10,830 bases of DNA. Source: an uncultured Collinsella sp. (GTDB lineage: Bacteria > Actinomycetota > Coriobacteriia > Coriobacteriales > Coriobacteriaceae). The notes under the pieces are model-generated. The model saw nothing but the letters and a program-made list of their open reading frames with translations, did not search any database and was not told where the DNA came from. Below are positions 1-6,045 of the stretch, piece by piece. How positions within the stretch are numbered: the first letter of the stretch is position 1; each line of letters opens with the position of its first letter. The position numbers and the translations under genes were made by a program. Location: positions 1 to 10,830 of the forward strand of contig URTW01000058.1 in assembly GCA_900550815.1 (NCBI GenBank), given 5' to 3'.

Positions 1-859
1 ACTTGATGGCGATGAGCGACACCACAAAGGCCACAACGCAGCCCACGCCCAGGATAGCGACCTCGTTGGCGCCGAACGTACCGCCCTTGATGAAATACTT
101 GACCAGCTTGAGCGCACTCGCGCCAAACATGACAGGGATGGCCAGGAAGAACGTAAACTTGGACGCCACCGAACGCGTGCAGCCCAAAAGCAGGCCACCG
201 ATGATGGTAGAACGGGAGCGCGACGTGCGCGGCTCCAGTGAGAGCACCTGGAAGCATCCGATACCAAGCGCGGGCTTCCAGCTCAGATCCTCGAGCGTAG
301 TGATGGAGCCAAAGTCCAGATTATCGTCATCGTCTGCAGCGGCAGTCGCGGCGGGCGCGGCAAAATGCGCACCAGCGGGTCGTCCGCCCGCCACCACGGC
401 ACGCGAACCAAACGAACCGGCAACGGCCATTTCCTCGCGCTTGCTCGCGCGCCAGTTCTCGATCACGATAAACAGCACGCCGTACACAATGAGCGCCAGC
501 GCCACGACGGGAGCATTATAGAAATGCTCCTCCATCCAGTCGTTAAGCGGCAGACCGATCGCCGCGGCGGGAATGCAACCGAGCACAATCTTGCCCCACA
601 GCACCCAGGTGTCGCGACGGCCCTCCTTGCCCTTGCTGGGAGAAAACGGGTTGAGATCGTAGAAGAACAGGACGCAGACGGCCAAAATGGCGCCAAGCTG
701 AATCACGACCAGGAACATATTCCAGAACGTCTCGCTCACGTTCATCTTGACGAACTCGTCCACCAAGATCATGTGACCGGTCGACGAAACAGGCAGCCAT
801 TCGGTGATGCCCTCGACCAGGCCCATGAAGGCAGATTTTAGAAGCTCGATGATATCCAA
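1..859 (-). CDS. uppP: Undecaprenyl-diphosphate phosphatase UppP (BacA family), 3' end cut by window edge
   Basis: This integral membrane enzyme removes a phosphate from undecaprenyl diphosphate, recycling the lipid carrier for peptidoglycan synthesis; extra copies give bacitracin resistance in other bacteria. The visible 286 residues start with the family signature: E16-G-x-T-E20-W-L-P-x-S-S-T-G-H29, close to the membrane. The second signature follows at 209-217 and then the conserved FFLAIPVMFGAS segment. I chose the TTG at 859 because GAGGGGG (865-871) lies five bases upstream and the protein then begins MDIIELLKSAFMGLVEG, as family members do; an in-frame GTG at 880 lies upstream of that site. 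Two oddities: the usual P-G-T-S-R-S-G reads P-R-T-S-R-S-R (residues 210-216), and residues about 136-186 form an Ala-rich loop ending in four Asp that is about 45 residues longer than usual. About the last 45 residues lie outside the window. Confidence 0.95.
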   Translation of the reverse strand, partial: MDIIELLKSAFMGLVEGITEWLPVSSTGHMILVDEFVKMNVSETFWNMFLVVIQLGAILAVCVLFFYDLNPFSPSKGKEGRRDTWVLWGKIVLGCIPAAAIGLPLNDWMEEHFYNAPVVALALIVYGVLFIVIENWRASKREEMAVAGSFGSRAVVAGGRPAGAHFAAPAATAAADDDDNLDFGSITTLEDLSWKPALGIGCFQVLSLEPRTSRSRSTIIGGLLLGCTRSVASKFTFFLAIPVMFGASALKLVKYFIKGGTFGANEVAILGVGCVVAFVVSLIAIK

Positions 860-1007
860 AGGGACCCCCTCGTTAGACACCCGCCGATAGTTGTTCTGCG
901 GACGGTTGCGGGCGATGTCCCATTATCAACCGTTCGGCCGCGGCTGCGCCCACCCTTACCAAAAAACTCGCCCGTTCACAGAATTGCGAGCGGTCAAACC
1001 CAAATCC

Positions 1008-1018
1008 TTGGGTATAAC
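1008..1018 (+). promoter_or_regulatory. Candidate promoter -10 region for the universal stress gene
   Basis: TTGGGTATAAC contains a near-consensus -10 hexamer, TATAAC (1013-1018), about 90 bases before the gene start. No good -35 hexamer lies 16-18 bases upstream, so this may be an activator-dependent promoter. The same 11 bases recur on the minus strand at 7989-7999, also in front of a gene. CCCAA and TTGGG arms (1000-1012) form a small inverted repeat abutting the -10. The leader from there to the start is GC-rich and could fold weakly (GCACG 1068-1072 with CGTGC 1084-1088). For the divergent uppP I see only a weak candidate -10, GATAAT, read on the minus strand at 922-927. Confidence 0.4.
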
Positions 1019-1108
1019 TGCAACAAGATAAAGTGTCCGGCGGCCAACGCGCCCGCGCCCGCCCGACGCACGAGCCCCGCGCCCGTGCGATAGACCAAGG
1101 AGGAAACC

Positions 1109-1546
1109 ATGAACGAGGGCTACACCAAGGTATTTGTTTCACTCGATGGTACTGAGCAGCAGGATTTTGTGCTCGCACGCGCCATCAAGGTCGCCGCGAA
1201 CAACGGCGCCAAGCTAATCATCGGCCACGTTATCGATTCCACGGCGCTCGAGAGCGCCGGTTCCTATCCGGTCGATCTGGTCAACGGCCTAGAGGAGGCA
1301 TTTAAGAACTCCATCGCCAAGCAGCTCGAAGAGGCCAAGGCCAATCCCGATATTCCCGAGGTCGAGGTCATGATTCGCGCCGGCCGTATTCGCGAGACGC
1401 TCAAGGACGAGATGCTCGACGTGGTTAAGCCCGACCTGGTGCTCTGCGGCGCCCGCGGCCTGTCCTCGATCAAGTATGCGCTGCTGGGTTCGATTTCGAC
1501 GTTCCTGCTGCGCAACACGGACTGCGACATCTTGGTCGTGAAGTAG
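1109..1546 (+). CDS. Universal stress protein (UspA family), ATP-binding type
   Basis: This is a single-domain, 145-residue cytosolic universal stress protein, the normal size for the family, whose members usually dimerise and help cells survive starvation or stress; the exact job here is unknown. It opens with the expected beta strand and Asp (KVFVSLDGT, D13), which contacts adenine in ATP-binding members. It ends with the complete nucleotide motif G-x2-G-x9-G-S: G114, G117, G127 and S128. The motif places it with the ATP-binding subgroup (MJ0577-like) rather than the non-binding UspA subgroup. The start is well supported: AAGGAGG at 1097-1103 lies five bases before the ATG. The gene stands alone, divergent from uppP and convergent with the two-component system, with which it shares the terminator at 1691-1724. 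Confidence 0.93.
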   Translation: MNEGYTKVFVSLDGTEQQDFVLARAIKVAANNGAKLIIGHVIDSTALESAGSYPVDLVNGLEEAFKNSIAKQLEEAKANPDIPEVEVMIRAGRIRETLKDEMLDVVKPDLVLCGARGLSSIKYALLGSISTFLLRNTDCDILVVK

Positions 1547-1559
1547 GTTCCTTCCCGCC

Positions 1560-1650
1560 GGCGCAGGGCCTGCGGGGTTATCACGCCGACGTCCTCGCCG
1601 CTTCGCGGCTGCGGGATGTCGGCTTAGATAACCCCTCCCGGCCTTGCGCC
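1560..1650. repeat. Long imperfect palindrome (91 bases), function unknown
   Basis: The outer arms are 1560-1582 and 1627-1650, which match as inverted repeats with a few mismatches and one one-base bulge; both end in GGGGTTATC or its complement. Inside them, 1585-1594 pairs with 1614-1623 over ten bases with a single G-T pair. The tip is GCCGC (1597-1601) against GCGGC (1605-1609). The G-T pairs favour an RNA read on the plus strand, as in the 3' untranslated region of the stress gene. No T-run follows directly, so it is not itself a classic intrinsic terminator. It could be a dispersed palindromic (REP- or MITE-like) element or an RNA structure; a single copy cannot decide. Confidence 0.6.
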
Positions 1651-1690
1651 TTCGTCACCGTACTTCAACGAGTTGGCTGATAAAAGATGG

Positions 1691-1724
1691 CGTGCCGCCC
1701 CGTTTGGGGCGGCACGTTTTGTTT
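1691..1724 (+). terminator. Intrinsic terminator between convergent genes
   Basis: A perfect 11-bp stem (CGTGCCGCCCC, 1691-1701, with 1706-1716) closes a GTTT loop and is followed by TTTTGTTT. It is a textbook terminator for the plus-strand stress gene. On the minus strand an AAAA at 1682-1685 becomes a short T-run about five bases after the stem, so it can also end the kinase transcript, whose stop is at 1747. Confidence 0.92.
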
Positions 1725-1746
1725 GGGCGGCCGTTTGCCGTGTGCG

Positions 1747-2790
1747 TTACTCAAAGTATTGGAACTTGTTCGTTGAAAAAGCGAATGTTACGACGAAGCC
1801 TTCGCCCGGCTCCGATGCCGCGGTGACGTCGATGCCCATCTTGGAGCACAGGCGCGCCACCAGATAGAGACCGATGCCCGTTGCGCGCTTGGTGGTGCGG
1901 CCGTTGTCGCCGGTAAAGCCCTTCTCGAACACGCGCGGCAGGTCTGCCGCACACACGCCGCAGCCGTTGTCCGCGACGGTAAGCTCGATGCGCTCGCTTG
2001 CCAGACCCTCGTCCAGCAACGCACCCGAAAACACGATCTTTGCGCCGTCCTCACGCGCATATTTAATGCTGTTCTGAATGAGCTGGCCCAGAATAAACTC
2101 GAGCCACTTCTCGTCGGTAAAGACCTCGAAGTCGAGGTTCTCGCACACCGGGGCCACATGCGCCGCAATGAGCTCGCGCGCGTTGGCTTTAATCGCGCCC
2201 GTCACCAAGGTTTTGAGATCCCAGCGGCGAATCAGGTAGTCGCGCTCCACGACTTCCGAGCGCGCGTAGTACAGCGCCTGGTCGATATAGCGCTCCACGC
2301 GGGCAAGTTCGCGTGCCAGGTCGTCCACGCGCGACAGGCCGTCTTCGCTGCTGTCCAGGTTTTCCAAAGTCAGGTGAGCCGCCGCCAGGGGCAGCTTGGC
2401 CTCGTGGACCCAGCTCTCGATATAGTCGCGATAGTCATCGGTCTGACGCCTGCCTTCGGCAACCTCGTCGCAGGCGGCTTTGCCCACCCGGCGCAAGACC
2501 TCGTATTCGAGCTCGCCCTCGGCATAGGTCGGGCATTGCACCATCTCCTGCACCCATGCGGGACTCTCGAGCTCCTCTGCCGCACGCTCCAGCTGGCGCA
2601 GAAAACGACGACGGCGCGCGTATTCGATCACGATGCCGAGCATACCAAAGATAAAGGACACGCCAACCGCCACGACCACGATAGAAACGGGTGCACCGGC
2701 GACCGTCAGCACAAAGCAGCTCAGCAGCACGCCGCACGTCCACACGGCAACGGGAAGCAGCGCGTCTTTAAAGAACTTGGCAAACGACAT
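1747..2790 (-). CDS. Sensor histidine kinase, BceS/GraS-like intramembrane-sensing type
   Basis: This 347-residue kinase autophosphorylates on His and passes phosphate to the response regulator encoded just upstream. Two hydrophobic helices (about 12-31 and 34-56) are separated by only a few residues, so there is no real external sensor domain; an Arg-rich stretch follows. The phosphoacceptor motif is W-V-H129-E-A-K-L-P, similar to the H-x-x-K-x-P of BceS, GraS and VirS kinases. The ATPase domain has its N box (QLIQNSIKY, N240), G1 box (D274-N-G276-C-G) and G2 box (TGIGL, 304-308). It starts nine bases after the regulator stop, and its weak ribosome site (AGGGG) overlaps that stop, suggesting translational coupling. 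Known relatives usually sense cell-wall antibiotics through a partner ABC transporter, which is absent here, so the signal is unknown. Confidence 0.93.
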   Translation of the reverse strand: MSFAKFFKDALLPVAVWTCGVLLSCFVLTVAGAPVSIVVVAVGVSFIFGMLGIVIEYARRRRFLRQLERAAEELESPAWVQEMVQCPTYAEGELEYEVLRRVGKAACDEVAEGRRQTDDYRDYIESWVHEAKLPLAAAHLTLENLDSSEDGLSRVDDLARELARVERYIDQALYYARSEVVERDYLIRRWDLKTLVTGAIKANARELIAAHVAPVCENLDFEVFTDEKWLEFILGQLIQNSIKYAREDGAKIVFSGALLDEGLASERIELTVADNGCGVCAADLPRVFEKGFTGDNGRTTKRATGIGLYLVARLCSKMGIDVTAASEPGEGFVVTFAFSTNKFQYFE

Positions 2791-2799
2791 AGCCGGCCC

Positions 2800-3471
2800 C
2801 TAGACCGAATAGCCCTGGCCGCGGTGCGTCGTCAAATACCCCTTGATGCCGATTTTTTCAAGCGTGGTGCGCAGGCGGTTGATGTTGACGGTGAGCGTAT
2901 TGTCGTCCACGAAGGCGTCGGAGTCCCACAGGTCCTGCATGATGGCCGAGCGCGAAACAATCTTGCCCGCGCGGCTCAGAAGCAGTGAGAGGATACGCAG
3001 CTCGTTTTTGGTGAGCTCGGTACTGGTACCGGTCTGCATGTTGGTGACCATGGAGCGAGCGAGATCGAGCTCCAGGCCCTTGTGGACAAGCGTGCTGCGC
3101 TCGCCCGCCGCCGCGGTGCGACGCAGCAAGGCATTGATGCGCGCCACGAGCACACGGGCGCTATAGGGCTTGGGAACAAAGTCGTCCGCGCCGAGCGTCA
3201 TGGCCATGACCTCGTCGATCTCGGTCGTGCGCGACGTGAGGACGATGATGGGAACCTCGGATTCGCGGCGAACCTCGTGGCAGATATGCTGGCCGTCCTT
3301 GACGGGAAGCGTGAGGTCGAGCAGCACCAGGTCGGGCGCGGCGGCGAGAATATCGCGCGAGACATGCTCAAACGATTCGCAGGCCTCGATTTCAAACCCG
3401 GCGCGGGCAAGGATGTCGATAAGCTCACGACGAATGGGCTCGTCGTCCTCAACGACATAGATCAGCGCCAT
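2800..3471 (-). CDS. OmpR-family response regulator, BceR/GraR-like
   Basis: This DNA-binding partner of the adjacent kinase has 223 residues, the usual OmpR-family size. The N-terminal receiver domain carries the acidic pair D9-D10, phosphoacceptor D52 (LLDLTLP), T79 and K101 (VPKPYS). A linker of about 10 residues leads to a winged-helix domain ending in HRGQGYSV, with the segment FVDDNTLTVNINRLR that resembles BceR/GraR/VirR regulators. I chose the ATG at 3471 because GGGAGGA (3475-3481) precedes it and the protein then begins MALIYVVEDD; an ATG eight codons further out (3495) has no such support and would add MLREMGGH. It is first in the two-gene transcript. Targets cannot be read from the window. 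An inverted repeat over its own promoter suggests possible autoregulation. Confidence 0.95.
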   Translation of the reverse strand: MALIYVVEDDEPIRRELIDILARAGFEIEACESFEHVSRDILAAAPDLVLLDLTLPVKDGQHICHEVRRESEVPIIVLTSRTTEIDEVMAMTLGADDFVPKPYSARVLVARINALLRRTAAAGERSTLVHKGLELDLARSMVTNMQTGTSTELTKNELRILSLLLSRAGKIVSRSAIMQDLWDSDAFVDDNTLTVNINRLRTTLEKIGIKGYLTTHRGQGYSV

Positions 3472-3509
3472 GTGTCCTCCCATTTCGCGTAACATGCACC
3501 TTTCACACC

Positions 3510-3549
3510 ATTATGCCCACAGCGTCGCAGCGATACGACCCCGTGGGCA
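3510..3549 (-). promoter_or_regulatory. Candidate promoter and inverted-repeat operator of the two-component system
   Basis: Read on the minus strand, CATAAT (3510-3515) is a plausible -10 about 40 bases before the regulator start; the -35 region is weak. TGCCCAC and GTGGGCA (3514-3520 and 3543-3549) form a perfect 7-bp inverted repeat with a 22-base spacer, and the inner arm overlaps the -10. Within the spacer GTCG and CGAC also pair, so the stretch could act either as an operator in DNA or as a hairpin if transcribed from further upstream. Confidence 0.4.
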
Positions 3550-3580
3550 CCTAATGTGACAAAAGCGTTCGGTAGTCTTG

Positions 3581-3619
3581 AGAGAAAATAGGGGCCGACC
3601 GGTCCTAAACCGATCGGCC
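3581..3619 (-). terminator. Intrinsic terminator of the aminotransferase transcript
   Basis: On the minus strand GGCCGATCGGT (3609-3619) pairs with ACCGGTCGGCC (3593-3603) with one mismatch around a five-base loop. It is followed by CC and then TATTTTCTCT. It lies 22 bases after the aminotransferase stop codon and separates that unit from the two-component genes read in the same direction. Confidence 0.85.
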
Positions 3620-3641
3620 TCATCACTTCGACCTCGAGCCT

Positions 3642-4772
3642 CTACTCGAGCGTACGCATGTATGCAGAGATGGCATCCAGGCCCTTCTGCAGGTCGTCGG
3701 TGTTATCGGAGTATGCATAGCCGATGCGCATGCTCTTGGGCTCCTCGAAGCAATCGCCCGGGGTGACGAGCGCGCCGGACTTCTTAATCATGTCGATGCA
3801 GAACGTCCTGGAGTCGATGTCGTAGTCGTAATACACGAGCGCGGTGGTACCCGCCTCGGGCTTAACGAACGACAGGTGCGGCTCGCTCTCGACCCACTTC
3901 TCCAGAACAGCAAGGTTCTGACGGACGATGCGACGGCTGCGCTCAAGGATCACGGAAGCGTTGCCCAGAATCAGCTCCGCTACCGTCTCGCTGAATATGC
4001 CGGCGGAAATCAGGTTGTAGTCACGATGCGAGAGCAGCGCGCGACGGAGCTCCGGGCTCTTGGTGACCGCCCAGCCCAGACGCAGGCCGGCGAACGACCA
4101 GACCTTGGACATGGATGCGGTGACGATGGCCTTGTCATACAGGTCGATCACGGACTCGGAGTACTCATCCGTCTGAGTAAGCAGACGGTAGACCTCGTCG
4201 CAGAGCACCCACGCGTCGTGTTTGCGTGCGACCTCGACAATCGCCTTGAGCGTATCGGTGTCGAGCAGGGCGCCCGTGGGGTTGTCCGGGTTATTGATGC
4301 AGATGAGCTTGGTATCGCCGGTCACCAGAGCATCGAGCGCGTCGACGTCGACGTGGTAGCCGTTCTTGCGATCGAGCTGAAGGATATCGACCTTCGCGCC
4401 GCACATCTCGGGAATCGAGTAAAGCTGCTGGTAGGTGGGCTTGACGGAGACTACGTGATCGCCCGGTTCGACGAGCGTGGAAATAACCAGGGAGTTGGCA
4501 CCGGTCGCGCCGTGCGTGGGCACAATATGCCCGGGCTCGACCGTCTTATAGAGACGCGCGACCCCCTCGAGGAAGCCGGGCTGCCCCTCGATGTCTCCGT
4601 AGGTGAATCGGCGCGAGCACAGGCTATCGAGCCACGCCTTCTTGTCGGTGTTCGTAAGCTCGAACAGCTGGTCGAGCGTGAGGGAGTAGACGCACGTCTC
4701 CGCAACGTTGTGGGTGCACTTGGTCTCCCACTCGTTCATCCACTGCTCGACGGCGAAATCCTTGATCTGCAT
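3642..4772 (-). CDS. PLP-dependent aminotransferase, fold type I (class I/II), substrate unknown
   Basis: This 376-residue enzyme is complete and has all the fold-type-I aminotransferase landmarks. N164 lies in NPDNPTG and D192 and Y195 in CDEVYR. The Schiff-base lysine K223 lies in SMSKVWSFAGLRLGW, with R231 for the PLP phosphate, and R349 in SMRIGYA is placed to hold the substrate carboxylate. It therefore very likely transfers the alpha-amino group of an amino acid, or carries out a related PLP reaction. The N-terminal style (EQWMNEWE) recalls a divergent class I/II branch that includes capreomycidine-synthase-like proteins, from memory only. It lies 24 bases downstream of the cyclodeaminase-family gene, with AAGGAAAGGAAA ahead of its ATG, and ends at a terminator. 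The pairing suggests that the two act on the same amino acid; transamination, racemisation or cyclisation all remain possible. Confidence 0.9.
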   Translation of the reverse strand: MQIKDFAVEQWMNEWETKCTHNVAETCVYSLTLDQLFELTNTDKKAWLDSLCSRRFTYGDIEGQPGFLEGVARLYKTVEPGHIVPTHGATGANSLVISTLVEPGDHVVSVKPTYQQLYSIPEMCGAKVDILQLDRKNGYHVDVDALDALVTGDTKLICINNPDNPTGALLDTDTLKAIVEVARKHDAWVLCDEVYRLLTQTDEYSESVIDLYDKAIVTASMSKVWSFAGLRLGWAVTKSPELRRALLSHRDYNLISAGIFSETVAELILGNASVILERSRRIVRQNLAVLEKWVESEPHLSFVKPEAGTTALVYYDYDIDSRTFCIDMIKKSGALVTPGDCFEEPKSMRIGYAYSDNTDDLQKGLDAISAYMRTLE

Positions 4773-4796
4773 TGTCGTTTCCTTTCCTTGACTTTC

Positions 4797-5831
4797 TTAC
4801 AGTTCCACCACGGTGCCCAGCCCCGCCTCAATGGCGCGGTCGTAGGCGATTTTCGATGCCGAAAGGTCCTGAACGGCGATGCCCGACGTATCGAACACCG
4901 TCACCTGCTCGTCATCCGAACGCCCCGTAGCCATGCCGGCGATGACTTCGCCGAGCTCCGCTCTGATGTCCTCGGGCGTGATGACACCCTCGGCAACCGG
5001 AATCTCCAGCTCACCGGACGCGACCGATTGCTCGCGGTCGTCGACGTAAACAGCGGCACGGGCGACAAGCGCCGAGGCGAGCTCCTGCTTGCCGGGCATG
5101 TCGGCACCGACGCAGGAGATATGCGTACCAGGACGCACCCATGAATCGGGAATGATGGGCTTGGTCGCCGGCGTGATCGTCACGATGATGTCGGCCTCTG
5201 CCGCGGCGCCTTGGCCGTCGGCCGTCGCCTCGATGGAATAGGTGGATGCCTCGCGAGCATGCTCGCAGGCGCCCAAGATATGGGCGACCTCGTCTCGCAT
5301 GCGCTCGACGCGGGCCTCGGGCGCGGCATCGGAAACTGGCTCCCACACCTTGACCTCGCTCACTTTGGGACAGGCGGCGAGCACGCCCGCCACCATATAG
5401 ATGCTCATGTGGCCGGCACCCGCAACAAGCAGTTTGGACGCATCCGCCCGAGCCAGCCACTTGGCACCGAGCGCAGCGGCGGCACCGGTGCGAAGTCCAG
5501 TGACGGCGGAGGCATTGAGCAGCGCCAACGGCTCTCCCGTCGCGCTGTCGCACAGCAGCGTGGTGCCAAAGATCTCGGGCAGCCCCTTTTTGGAATTCTG
5601 AGAGAACCAAGCAGTGAGCTTGAGACCGAAGAGGCCGCTTCCCGCCAACTCGCCCGAGCGGATATCCATATCGGCCACGCCGGGCTCGAACTGCTCATAT
5701 ACCATCGGCCACGCAACGCCCTTGCCCGTTGCCTTCTGGCGATATGCCTCCTCCACGGCAGCGATTGCATCCTCAATCGTCAGCACCTTGGAAACTTCCT
5801 CGGCCGAAAGCACCACCATCTGCCCCATCAT
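4797..5831 (-). CDS. Ornithine cyclodeaminase / mu-crystallin family NAD(P)-dependent enzyme
   Basis: The family includes ornithine cyclodeaminase, archaeal alanine dehydrogenase, SbnB-type opine-like dehydrogenases and ketimine reductases, so the name alone does not fix the reaction. At 344 residues the protein has normal length. Visible landmarks are K71 in GLKLTAW and R58 in MDIRSG (expected substrate contacts), TGLRTGAAAALGAKWLAR (111-128), the Rossmann turn LLVAGAGHMS (134-143) and VGADMPGKQEL in the C-terminal half. The Rossmann glycine pattern is GAGHM rather than the common GxGxQA. The first two codons are both ATG; GGAG (5834-5837) sits two bases from the first and five from the second (5828), so the second may be the true start. 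It is first gene of the unit with the aminotransferase and is divergent from a PucR-type regulator that may control it. Confidence 0.9.
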   Translation of the reverse strand: MMGQMVVLSAEEVSKVLTIEDAIAAVEEAYRQKATGKGVAWPMVYEQFEPGVADMDIRSGELAGSGLFGLKLTAWFSQNSKKGLPEIFGTTLLCDSATGEPLALLNASAVTGLRTGAAAALGAKWLARADASKLLVAGAGHMSIYMVAGVLAACPKVSEVKVWEPVSDAAPEARVERMRDEVAHILGACEHAREASTYSIEATADGQGAAAEADIIVTITPATKPIIPDSWVRPGTHISCVGADMPGKQELASALVARAAVYVDDREQSVASGELEIPVAEGVITPEDIRAELGEVIAGMATGRSDDEQVTVFDTSGIAVQDLSASKIAYDRAIEAGLGTVVEL

Positions 5832-5863
5832 CGCTCCTCTCAGCGAAAGCTTTACGTTGCCTC

Positions 5864-5892
5864 ACTGTACGGTTTAGTAACGATGCCGCCAA
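5864..5892 (-). promoter_or_regulatory. Candidate sigma-70-type promoter for the cyclodeaminase-aminotransferase unit
   Basis: Read on the minus strand, TTGGCG (5887-5892) and TACAGT (5864-5869) are separated by exactly 17 bases. Each matches four of six consensus positions. Initiation would leave a leader of about 30 bases carrying the GAGAGGAG ribosome site. Confidence 0.5.
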
Positions 5893-5967
5893 GGATCATT
5901 TCTTGTTGGAATCTACAACGATTCTCAATCTGATTTTTCGTTCTATCAGCAGGTATTCGAACTATTT

Positions 5968-5996
5968 ATCGCATCAAAGGCATACGGATATGCGAT
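5968..5996. promoter_or_regulatory. Inverted repeat in divergent control region, candidate operator
   Basis: ATCGCAT (5968-5974) and ATGCGAT (5990-5996) are perfect 7-bp inverted arms whose centres lie 22 bases apart, two turns of the helix. The region is AT-richer than its surroundings and sits between the divergent regulator and its likely target unit. This is the arrangement expected for a dimeric regulator, although no PucR-type consensus can be applied from one site. Confidence 0.45.
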
Positions 5997-6045
5997 TATC
6001 CTATTTGTACAGGTACTTATTGTAATGATTTACAAGGTGATGCTA

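Noticed and set aside
1560..1650. Homology between the palindromes at 1560-1650 and 8090-8187
   Set aside because: Size and nested layout are alike, but arm and loop sequences do not match beyond GC-rich composition.
2158..2988. Open frame of 276 codons on the plus strand
   Set aside because: It is antisense to the kinase and regulator, both of which carry full catalytic and DNA-binding motifs.
3876..5144. Open frame of 422 codons on the plus strand
   Set aside because: It lies antisense to the well-supported aminotransferase and cyclodeaminase genes, shows no family motif and has the composition expected of a GC-rich antisense frame.
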